This document shows positions 55,301 to 64,000 of a DNA stretch of 64,000 bases, piece by piece. The stretch lies in the NCBI RefSeq assembly GCF_001640805.2, contig NC_066845.1, positions 25,016,171-25,080,170 on the forward strand, given 5' to 3'. This DNA is from Lates calcarifer. Taxonomy: Eukaryota; Chordata; Actinopteri; Centropomidae. The notes beneath the pieces were generated by a model that saw only the letters and a program-made list of their open reading frames with translations, was not told where the DNA came from and ran no database searches. The position numbers and the translations under genes were made by a program. Position 1 is the first letter of the stretch, and every line of letters starts with the position of its first letter.

Positions 55301-56110
55301 AATATCAACTTATTATTGCTCTTTATTTCTTTACCTGTGATTGATTTCAGTTTGGAAAAAGTCAAATCATTGAATGAGCAAAACAAACGATGTTTTCACT
55401 CGCTCTGAGTGAAACCCGTGTAAGTAATAGACAATGATAATGATTTCCAATTTTTTGAGCCGGATATTTTTTGCAGTGTATGGATGGAGTAGCGTTGTTG
55501 TGATGACAATCGCGCTGATGGGCAATCCAACACATCCTCATGTCTCACTGCTGCACCTGTTACTTCCACAAATAGTCTACCTGCCAACATCCCGGAGAGA
55601 CACAAACAAGGCTCGTCAACCAGATGGCCGCTGCTCAGATATTTCGCAGGGTCAGGCAGCCTAAGTTTAGGTGCGCGGTCCTTACGCTCTCCCTGTGTAA
55701 ATCATTATCGTTACAACTTCCACGGATGACATTTAAAATAGATACAGCTGCAAACAGAAGATCGATTAGAGCAAATGCTGGAATCTCGATCCAAGTGCGC
55801 ATTCTCAGCGGGACGCACCGGATTCATCTGCGCGTCAGACGTTTATAATTTAGTAGTTGGAGCGCTCAGTGCTCCGTGAAACCGGACTGAATGACTTACT
55901 CAGCTGGTTGGGCTCATGGCTGCCGTTGACTCTGCCGTCGGGATGAATCTGGAGATGGAAGCCGATGCCAACCCTACAGTACAGCCTGCAAGTCCTGCGT
56001 CCCGAGCGGATCCCCTCTTCCAGAAGTTGGCGCTCCAAAGAGACGTGCTCTCCTCCGGCGGCGGCGCAAATCAAGTGAGCGAAGGTCAGAAGGTAAAGAG
56101 GAACATTCAT
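46841..56110 (-). CDS. fgf5: Fibroblast growth factor 5, complete, three exons: join of 56110-55900, 53019-52916, 47209-46841 (minus strand)
   Basis: FGF5 is a secreted heparin-binding growth factor that signals through FGF receptors; in mammals it ends the hair growth phase. The three exons join in frame (211 + 104 + 369 nt) to give 227 aa plus TAG. Residues 1-20 form a hydrophobic signal peptide starting [10 protein letters not shown]. The beta-trefoil core runs from about [13 protein letters not shown] (residues 42-54) through [21 protein letters not shown] (112-126) and [15 protein letters not shown] (137-151). An N-glycosylation site, NGS, lies at 62-64. The tail after THFLPR and the terminal KYRFG are FGF5-specific, which separates it from FGF4 and FGF6. 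Every intron has GT/AG ends with matching phases, and the start ATG has A at -3. Human FGF5 is 268 aa; this one is shorter mainly because exon 1 lacks the Ser-rich linker. The next gene on the same strand is cfap299, as in tetrapods. Confidence 0.97.
47210..52915 (-). other. fgf5 intron 2 (5.7 kb) with a candidate enhancer-like block
   Basis: The intron is bounded by CCACT|GTAAG and TTTTGTAG|GAATG. The stretch 51,020-51,740 is repeat-free and dense in TTAAT, CATAAA and TGACGT-like words, so it is the best candidate for an intronic regulatory element. An (AC)13 run lies at 49.28 kb. Confidence 0.6.
49279..49304 (+). repeat. (AC)13 microsatellite
   Basis: An uninterrupted AC run in fgf5 intron 2. 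Confidence 0.95.
52916..53019 (-). CDS. fgf5: fgf5 coding exon 2 (104 nt)
   Basis: The exon is flanked by CCTCCCAG on its 5' side and GTAAGT on its 3' side. It supplies two bases to a split Ser codon and then 34 codons ([10 protein letters not shown] to RGRLHAT). A 104-nt middle exon is the hallmark of the FGF family. Because 104 is not a multiple of three, skipping it shifts the frame. Confidence 0.96.
53020..55899 (-). other. fgf5 intron 1 (2.9 kb)
   Basis: The intron is bounded by CTGA|GTAAGT and CCTCCCAG|GTGTC. A weak copy of the dispersed repeat family appears at 53,905-54,030. No other feature is clear. Confidence 0.65.
55900..56110 (-). CDS. fgf5: fgf5 coding exon 1
   Basis: This exon codes 70 residues plus the first base of codon 71. 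It ends at a strong GTAAGT donor. It holds the signal peptide, a short linker (residues 21-40) and the first trefoil strands including [10 protein letters not shown] and [10 protein letters not shown]. The linker is only about 20 residues, without the serine tract of mammalian FGF5. Confidence 0.96.
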
Positions 56111-56132
56111 TCTTCCAAAAAGGAGACCCTCG

Positions 56133-56219
56133 CTAGGCCACTTCTAGCATTTTGGTGTCGCTCCTGAGGTCTGGGCACCAGAAACCGTGCGCACACACGC
56201 GTGCAGCGCTCCTGGGCAT
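56133..56219 (-). promoter_or_regulatory. Upstream ORF in the predicted fgf5 5' leader
   Basis: On the minus strand an ATG at 56,219 opens a 28-codon frame that ends at TAG (56,135-56,133), 22 nt before the fgf5 start. A second in-frame ATG lies at 56,150, five codons before the same stop. If transcription starts near the TATA element this frame is in the leader and could lower fgf5 translation. Human FGF5 mRNA is known to carry a repressive upstream ORF; whether this one is homologous is inference. Confidence 0.5.
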
Positions 56220-56262
56220 TACCCCGGCTGCAGTAGCTGGAGTTGTTCTGCTGGCACGGGGA

Positions 56263-56278
56263 TATTTATAACGCCAAT
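56263..56278 (-). promoter_or_regulatory. Putative fgf5 core promoter: TATAAATA with adjacent inverted CCAAT
   Basis: The minus strand reads TATAAATA at 56,270-56,263, with ATTGG (inverted CCAAT) just upstream at 56,278-56,274. A start about 25-30 bp downstream would give a 5' leader of roughly 125 nt. The surrounding 55.75-56.56 kb is CpG-rich compared with the rest of the window, which fits a developmental gene promoter. A CCAAT box is usually farther from TATA, so its role is uncertain. Confidence 0.45.
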
Positions 56279-57204
56279 GATCTCATTACTCGATGCATGC
56301 CTGAGCTCTAAAGGACGCTCTTTCATCCAGATTTTGTCGCCGAGATGCCACTCCTGCTCAGCACCGATCCACGATAGCGGGGCGTGAAGGAAACGCGACT
56401 GACACCGCACATTTTCCAAGGAATCGTCCGCGCCAGGACGCACTGAGCGCGGCATTTTACGCACAAGAAAACATCGTTTTAATACATCGAGGACGCGAAT
56501 AATTAATTCATGAAAAAACACATAAAAAAGACGCCTCTTCCAGCGGCGCCTCTCTCCATATAGGAAGAGCTGAACCTAAATAATGAATAGTTAAAGGCAG
56601 GAGGGAGGACGGAGACAGCAGAGATCCTCAGGTGTTGCAGCAGAGTTTAAACAGTGGCTCACCGGGAGACTCAGGCAGCTGTATTTATAGGCTTTAGTCC
56701 ACCTTATCATCTGATACGTCCACATGCTCACAGGACAAGCGTCTGTCAAGCCGCCTGATGTATTCTGAGCTGTGTACAGTAGCTGAGGAGACATTGGATA
56801 TATCAGATTATAGATTATTGCACAAACTGATAGTAGGATTAGACTGTGTGCTATTCTTCACTTTTATTTATTTCATTTCAGTTTCCTTTCTCCCACAGGA
56901 TTCCAACCTTATGAGTTACTTCCTCTCACAACCATCTAAACATCTTTTCAAGATGACGGTTTTTACAGGGGGTGTCAAAGTGTCCGTGAGCAAAAAGCCC
57001 CATGTTAGTGAGCAGTAACAAAGCTGCCTTTTAAAGTCATTGTGTTAAGATGGTAAATAAACTGATCCAGTCTGGTCCAACCCTCAAAAGGCTTCATAGA
57101 CTAAAATATTTTACTTATTAATTTCAATAAATCTGTTCAATTAAACAATTCTTTCCTTGGTCTCAGAGAGTGGAAAAGATCATTTGTGGTGATTCTTTGA
57201 TCTG

Positions 57205-57300
57205 GCAGCAAGGGGACAGGAGGTCACAGGTTCCCATGTGCCTTTGAGCAAGACACTGCTCATTCACTGCCTGCTGCTGTGAGCTGAGCAAAAGCATAAA
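57205..57300 (+). mobile_element. SINE body fragment
   Basis: GGTCACAGGTTCCCATG followed by GTGCCTTTGAGCAAGACACTG matches the box B and body layout of fish tRNA SINEs; the 5' end is missing. It sits 1.1 kb upstream of the fgf5 start. Confidence 0.5.
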
Positions 57301-59384
57301 TCATATCCACCCAGAAACAAAGGGTATTTTGACTTGTCACAGAAGGAACAAGTGTAAATATGAATATTAAATATTAAATATTCCGTCTGGTTGCTTCAGT
57401 TTCACGTCCTGGTCTCGTGCAGTTACAGTCACAGCGTACTGGACACTTGAATAGAAAACAGCCAACATTAATGTTACTAGTAGTGACCTGTGCTTTGAGT
57501 TGAAATCTACTTTGATCAACTAGAACGATTACTCTAACACACAGTAAACTTTTTCCATCAGAGTTCCTTCCAGCTTCTAGACACCTTCTCACAGTCTGAA
57601 GGATAAATTCATATGTTTTTTAAATGTCCACATGTCCATATGTACACTGAAAGTTATACTTTCTAAAGTTCAGCCATTCATGGTTCAGCATGTCTGGGTT
57701 AGAACTCCAATGAGTATCTTCCAGATTGAGTATTTGTGTTGTGATGCTGTTTTCCTGCAGAGCTGTGGTTGGAGGACAGTAAAAAGCCTCAGTATGGTTC
57801 AAATAAAATACCTGAAGGATTATCCCTCTCCAGCATCAGAATCTAGGGGGCTACATCTAGCAATTTCTGTGCAGATAATCAAACAATCACACCCACTTTG
57901 CACAGCTATTGGCCAGGTGTGTACAGCTGAGAGAGCAGGTAGAATATGAACTTCTCTCTCAAGCTGTCTTTTCTCATTCTTCACATTTCCATCTCTGTCA
58001 GTCTGTCCACAAGTACAACCAAGTGCAACACCATGAATCTGCCTAATCACAGTTAAAATAATTTACACTTATCCATTCTTCACCTGCAATATTTCAATTT
58101 GTAGTTATTCTTCTTGACCAACCCAAAATACTGAAATACAAAACATCCATCTGATGCTGTATACCTTGAATCTTGGTCACTGTAGCACATGTTCAGTGCT
58201 AAGCTAATTAATTTTCTATCTTCACATGTATTCATTGTAATCCCCGCCCTCATTGTTTTCAGGGGCCCAGCTATGTTTGAATTTGATTACCTCGCGCCCG
58301 GCGGTGGATTACGGCCTGCATAGAGGCCTAATTGTCTCTGGCACACAGAGCCGAGGCCGAGCCCACATTACCTTTTATGTAAACAGCAGGGCAGTGTTTA
58401 GTCCCACTGTTCTAATGGCTAGTCATTCCTGTGAGGCCATTCCAGTAACAGTGAGGTAATCCTCCTGAGTCGTATAAACACGGATGATCCTGATTGATTC
58501 TCCCGCCCGATTGATCCCAGCTTTTAGCAGCTTTTTAGTCTAAGCAAACAGCAGACAGCAGGTTCTGCTGCGGCCCTGAAACGTCTGAGCCCAGAGACGG
58601 TGATCAATCTGAGGGTCGAGGGCACGCTTTGGGAGCATCTGACCGGTCAAGGTCTCAATCATCAACATACTGACAATACTCCTCTGGTGTCCAATGGTGC
58701 TTAAATAGTCTGCATAGTCCACACATCAAGTCCTTTGTGCTGTATGTTTAATACAAGGACGCTTTTCTTTAAGGTTAAAGAGTAAAGAGGTAAAATCAAG
58801 AGCAGGTTGTGTTTAAGCTTTGGAGAATATAGTCTGGATCAAAGTTTAGACAATTTTTGTACTATATATGCAACTATGAAATTATAAAGTTCTAGATTTA
58901 TTTGAAAAAGAGAATGAAAGGAAACATGAAACATTTAGAAATGCCAGCAAGTGTTGTTATAAAAAGAAGAACTGGATTATGTTCATGAGGAGAAGATCAA
59001 AAGCTCTCAATTCATCATATAATCTACACGTCTAATGATGGGGTAATGATCAAAAGATGAAGAAATATCCGACTGTCGATGTGTCAAAGCTATAACGCAG
59101 GTGAGGACGACCAAAACCAAAGGTATCAATGTGTAAGAACCTGCAGAGAAACCTGTCCTCCTGACAAAAATGAGAGTCAGTGTTTTTAGAAAACACCCCT
59201 TAACAACAGATGTTGAGTTTGAGTGACAAAGCCCTCTACTGGCTATAGAAATTAAAACTCGTTTTTCAGAAGCAAAGGTGGATGAAATGTGACATCAGTA
59301 CAGAGACACGCTAAAATATACAAAAGGTCAGACTTTAACAGAGAAGACCACTGTGCATCTCCTGTTTCCTCCAGTCCTCGGTCC

Positions 59385-59640
59385 ATGTCGGGACCATGAC
59401 CACAATCGTCCAAAACTTTAACCATGTGGTTATTGTGGTTACCACTGTAACCAGGACAAAAAGGTTCTCTGATTTGATTCATTTTTGATCGTCCATTCAT
59501 GACAAGACTAACTATACTGGACAATATAGAAAATACACTACGGCTATAGTGTGGCTAAGGTTAGGCAACTAAAACACAAGGGTAGGAAAAGATTGTTGTT
59601 ATATTTAAAAGCAATTCAAACGCTGATTGTTGATCCGTGA
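59385..59640. repeat. Dispersed repeat copy related to 9,661-9,800
   Basis: ACCATGACCACAATCGTCCA and CTTTAACCATGTGGTTATTG parallel the 9.66-kb copy. GGCTAAGGTTAGGCAACTAA near 59,553 is the inverse orientation of the same wording, suggesting an element with inverted ends. Confidence 0.4.
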
Positions 59641-60959
59641 CCAGACATGAACTTCAACCTGCCACAGGAAAGTCAAATGGATGTACTTGACTTGCACTGT
59701 AAATCACATGCCTCAGAATTGTCCATTGTTAATGTAATTGCTGGAAGACTCGACCCAGGTATAAAGTGGAGTCTTCATAACAATTTATATTTTGTCTGAG
59801 CATCCAATGAGATGGTCTAAATCGTCTTTTAGAGGCTTTGATCATCTAACAACAACAAAATTCTGGTGGAAATAAGTGGAAATGAGTTGAAAGAATCTTC
59901 AACAAAACTGTAGATGCTGTACTGTTGATAGTATACAGAACATCAGTCCACAAGTTTACTGCAAACATACTATTTACCTTCAAACTGAACTCTGTTCCTT
60001 CTCACTCCCCCTGTCCCAATCCCCAAGCTCATCTGTGACAGTGTGCAGGTTCCCCCGGTTTCATACTTGCACTGATGTAGACTAATGAATTAGTATCAGC
60101 ATATGCTTGTTCTGCATGTATGGGTCAGAATTAATGAGCTGTGTCTCAAATTGTTGCATATTATTTTGCTCTCTGAGCCCTTTCGTGGGAGTCGAATAAC
60201 TCGAGCGCGCTCAGCTTGTGTGTACATATTCTTTGGCCACTTAATATTTTAAGATGGTTCATCTGGCTTTTTTGTGGTGGCTTGGCTGGGGCTTCTGCAA
60301 GGGCTAGAGAGGTCAGCCAAGTTCCCTTCATATTCATCAGCCCTGTTCGTATGTGATTTACAGTGTTTATACTAATGCTTTGTACAAGAACGAAGACATG
60401 CCCTGCAGTGTGAAGAGGCCATTTTCATCTACACACACAAACAAATGACTGCCAGCTGACTGTATTGACTTAAAGGAGTGTTACGTCAAATGTGTCACTG
60501 AATCCACAAACACATCGCCGGTCGTCCCCATCAGCGCTTCCCACCATCAGCAGCCCCTCTGTCGACGTGTCGTCTGCACCGTCCAACATTTGCCGCCGGC
60601 CATGTTGCTGACGGACTCTGAGCTTCAACGGATCCCTATTTTCCCTGAACCTTCCTTCTTTCAAAGCTCAAGGTCTGCTCTGAACGACAGCTCTGAGAAA
60701 TGAGACGCCAAAATTTGGGAGAAAGGAAAGCCACAGGGGGAAATGAGAAATGCATTTGAACTGCATTTGAATGGCTCAGAAAACGGGCGTTTCAACCAAA
60801 CTTCAGACTAAGATAATAAACAAAGCGATCGCACAGTAATTAGCAGGACAGGGACGCTGCTGCTTGTTTGTTGTTGGTTTTTTTCAGCTTGCTGTCTCTT
60901 GGCGGAGCCACAAAGCAACACCTGTTCACTTGTAACAGACACACCACCTGTTAGCATGG

Positions 60960-60990
60960 TGGGGGTGTGTGTGTGTGTTGGGGAGGGGGG
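60960..60990 (+). repeat. G-rich tract with (GT)n
   Basis: GGGGGTGTGTGTGTGTGTTG followed by GGGAGGGGGG. Confidence 0.85.
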
Positions 60991-62560
60991 TCTGATCCAC
61001 TGTTAATAAGCATCACTTTGTATGTGTCCCTGGTCCTTTATGACTGGGAATCCTAATTGTTTGTTTTGCCAAGTCACCACGAGTTCATTTAGATATGTTG
61101 AGAGGCTCTACTGAAAATAAAGAGATCACATAACAGGGAAAAATAAAAAAAACACTCGAGTGAAATATTGCAAATGAAAAGGCAATAAGGCCAGAATCTG
61201 TGTGTGAATCAAGAAAACAGGAATTTGTCCTGACACTGCAGCAGGATCTACTCCTGTCAGAGAAAAGCTCTGTATCTTAAGACTGAAGAGAACCAGACTC
61301 ATTTTGAGCTCCATGATGGATAATGAAACGGGAACATTACAAGAGCTTGGCCTGGAAAACACCCTCTGCTACAGTCACTATTGGAAAGCGAGCCGAAGAA
61401 AAGCAAAGCTTCTGGTGAGGAAAGGAACAAACTTTGATACAAAAGACGCAAGAAACTGGTCCGCAGAATTCAACCTCTAAAAGCATCTATGTGCTTCTAG
61501 GAACAGAGCTGACTTTTCTGTTGAAATTAAGATGAGCATGAAGCTGTAGCTTAATCTGCTGTTTTGTTTTTTTAAAGTCTGTCTTAATTTACCCAGGACA
61601 AATTAGCCCTGTGTAATATAAGCTTTGTGAAACACAGACATCTTATCTGAAGTCCACATGATGGATCTCAACTAGAGTCAGTCTTATTGAAACCAGCTTA
61701 GAAAACAGTGCATGACTCTGATCTGAGGTGTATGAGTGAACACAGCAGTGGTATTCGTCCTGGATCTGGTTCTGGTTCCTGTAGAGCACAGATCCTGTTC
61801 CTGAGGCTGAGGGACAGAAGTGTGCTGGTTGGATTACAGGTGATGAAATGTCTCCTGTGGAGGCTTTATTGGAGGTCTTCAGCTCCCAGTGAAAACAGCT
61901 GAGAGCAGCTGATCGCAATCCTAAACTTGGAGCTCATCCAACAGAAAGGAATGGAGCCAAAGCTTCTCCTCAGAGTATGTTGGAGAGGTTCTGCTGGAAT
62001 TTGACTTTGTGACATTAGCGCTGGAGAATATCTGAAATACTTGAAATACCATTCTTTGCTGGTTTAAATATAAATATGCAGCACTTAGAAAATGTGCGTG
62101 AAGTCATATTTTTGAATCACAAACTGAATGTATTTATTATGTAATAGAAGCCACACATAACAATTTAAATCTGTAATACTATTAGAGTCCATGCAACTGG
62201 AATGCAGAGGAATCTGAAAATGTTGCATCATTTTATAAGTCATCAAAAGTTTTTGACCTGTTCTTTTATTATGTTGTTGATGTATGATGTCACTATACCT
62301 GAATTTTAGGTATCAGCATCTTTTTATCATATCATATTAAGTACCTTATTAATGGTTCTAGAAAACTCCACCTCTGCCTATCACAAGAACACACTGATAG
62401 CTAGACTGGGAAACCATAGGTTGACTTACCGAGTTGACAGTAACCGGCAGGACTGCAGTTAAGTTTAGTGAGGCCAGATAACAAGAAGATATTCTGGGTA
62501 TGTTGAACTTGCTTTGTAGCACAGGTGTCTGGAGACAACACTTGGTCAGTAGTCTTTGCT

Positions 62561-62874
62561 GGCACCACCTGGCAGATATTCATAAGACACAAAAACAATG
62601 AGCTGTGTGTGTGTGACCACACTTTATAAACATTCAATAACATAAATATATTCACTAAGTTTTAAATGAAAATGGCTAATGGTTAAAAAGCCATCAGACC
62701 CATGGAATTTGAATTACATTAATACTAATCACACTTGTATATGACGAAACCAAAATAAAAACACTGCAAAATCCCTAAACCGCACTTAAACAGGAACAGT
62801 GAAAACACATACACACCTCCCTACCTGTTGGATATTCACAAGACACAAAACCGTGAGCTCTGTGTGTGTGACCT
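62561..62874 (+). repeat. Pair of about 45-bp direct repeats, 250 bp apart
   Basis: GATATTCATAAGACACAAAA (near 62,575) and GATATTCACAAGACACAAAA (near 62,831) are each followed by a GTGAGCT/ATGAGCT and GTGTGTGTGTGAC segment. This points to a segmental or transposon-related duplication upstream of fgf5. Confidence 0.7.
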
Positions 62875-63334
62875 CGGGTCGAAAGCCAGCTCTTTCGACG
62901 ACAAAATTCATAAAACAAAGATTTTCAGTGCAAAAAACGCAGCGATTTTTAAGCTAGCAAAACGGCTACAGAGAAACATTAGCCGCACATAAACTAATCT
63001 AAAAATGAATACGCTGCGATTAAACCTTCGCCAAACTCTTAGTGAAGGGAGCGGAGTTAATATAAGACAAAGCAACATCGTTACATATCATATATAAACC
63101 AGGAATTACTTGGTGAAACATATTTTGTGGGGACACACGCTTTATACAACTTTTCCCCTGCACGGTCAGAGAGACCCGCGCTTGCGTCAACGCGCTTACG
63201 TAGCTACGCGTCACACGTACACGTCGCTTGGTCAAAACCAAAAAACACAGCTGAAGATGAACTGCCAGATTTGGTACATACAGGGCTTAGTGTATCTAGA
63301 AGAAATGTGATTACCATTGTAGATTGGTATTCTG

Positions 63335-63337
<3 letters not shown>

Positions 63338-63395
<58 letters not shown>
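63338..63395. repeat. (AT)29 microsatellite
   Basis: A perfect alternating AT run of 58 bp. It is self-complementary and can extrude as a cruciform. Open frames through it give only Tyr-Ile repeats and are not genes. Confidence 0.98.
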
Positions 63396-63398
<3 letters not shown>

Positions 63399-63752
63399 GG
63401 GTGGTTAAAGTCCTTAAAACTGATGCAAATGTCCCAAAAAATTATGCATTTAGTGAAAAGTAGATCTGCATGCATCCTTTTTTCCAGTACTTTATGAGAC
63501 ATCCTCCCAAATCTAACAAAAACTAAATCTGCTCTTACTGCTGGAAACAAATTACTATACCATAACACAACTGTCTGTGAGCCAACAGGTTTCCAGAGAA
63601 AATGACTTTTCCAAACTGGAACCAAAGTACAACAGAAACTCTAAAAAGATGCGAGAAAAAAAGAACTTCTATGTAGATTTGATCGTTTTTCACTTCTCTT
63701 GAAACTCTTAACTATTCCAGAAACTTTTAGAACTGGTCACAGGTCTGCAAAG

Positions 63753-63781
63753 ACTCTTCTTCTTCTTCTTCTCTTCTTCTT
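63753..63781 (+). repeat. (CTT)n microsatellite
   Basis: Two CTT runs separated by one base loss. Confidence 0.9.
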
Positions 63782-64000
63782 TTTGTTCTGCCCAGGTCGA
63801 CTCGTGATGGATCAATTTTTTCTCTCAAAAAATCCCTTCTGAAGATATTTACACATCAGACTTAGATCTTTTTCCTCTAAGTGGTCCCTGGGTGGCCGTG
63901 GGACGGAGGACAGAAGATAAATCTGGTCTGTTTTTCCTCACAGGAAACAGCCGGACTGAGCAACACTGATCTTCACTCATCCATTATTCACCTCTGCATC

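Larger units (their letters stand above)
56300..64000. other. fgf5 upstream flank, no coding gene recognised
   Basis: No prdm8 exon, expected farther upstream by synteny, is seen. Candidate noncoding elements are 58,240-58,630 and 60,080-60,330. From 62,400 to 63,230 the sequence becomes CpG-richer, and the minus strand has a clean GTAAGT donor near 62,430. This could be a noncoding exon or promoter of an unseen transcript. Confidence 0.45.

Noticed and set aside
56550..56566. CCATATAGG as an SRF CArG box near the fgf5 promoter
   Set aside because: It has only five A/T bases between CC and GG; the consensus needs six.
63127..63625. Open frames with Tyr-Ile repeats on both strands
   Set aside because: They are translations of the (AT)29 microsatellite.
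57000..64000. prdm8 exons expected upstream of fgf5
   Set aside because: No SET/PR-domain or zinc-finger peptide is visible on either strand.

Overview
The window is nuclear DNA of a ray-finned fish, probably a percomorph-type teleost. It has intron-split vertebrate genes, many short (CA)n, (TG)n and (TA)n tracts, and teleost-style SINE, LINE and MITE relics. It has no operons and almost no long open frames. Two protein genes can be identified, both on the minus strand and head to tail.

fgf5 (56,110 down to 46,841) is complete: three coding exons, canonical splice sites, 227 aa. Its first half codes a signal peptide and the start of the FGF beta-trefoil. Exon 2 is the standard 104-nt FGF exon. 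Exon 3 completes the trefoil and the FGF5-specific basic tail. A TATA element and a 28-codon upstream ORF precede it.

cfap299 (C4orf22 family, cilia/flagella-associated) begins at 41,578 and runs left. Three exons can be assembled (41,578-41,471; 38,826-38,684; 26,413-26,323), giving 114 codons, about half the protein. I could not find the C-terminal exons between 1 and 26,322, so the last intron seen probably extends beyond the left edge. The order fgf5 then cfap299 on one strand matches the PRDM8-FGF5-CFAP299-BMP3 block of tetrapods. Neither prdm8 nor bmp3 is visible here.

Between the two genes lies one intact tRNA-Pro(TGG) gene and, 72 bp away, a broken copy that has lost its anticodon region through an 18-nt deletion between GGGT repeats. 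A possible short divergent transcript, with a convincing 99-bp intron, starts back to back with cfap299; a near-match to an RFX X-box sits between them.

The rest is intron and intergenic DNA. Region by region: 1-26,322 is presumed cfap299 intron 3, with SINE, LINE and other repeat relics; 26,414-38,683 is cfap299 intron 2; 38,827-41,470 is intron 1; 41,579-46,840 is the intergenic gap with the tRNA; 47,210-52,915 and 53,020-55,899 are fgf5 introns; 56,300-64,000 is the fgf5 upstream flank. Several stretches look like candidate conserved noncoding elements, but this is a visual impression made without alignment. I found no CRISPR array, rRNA, viral genome or bacterial-type system.
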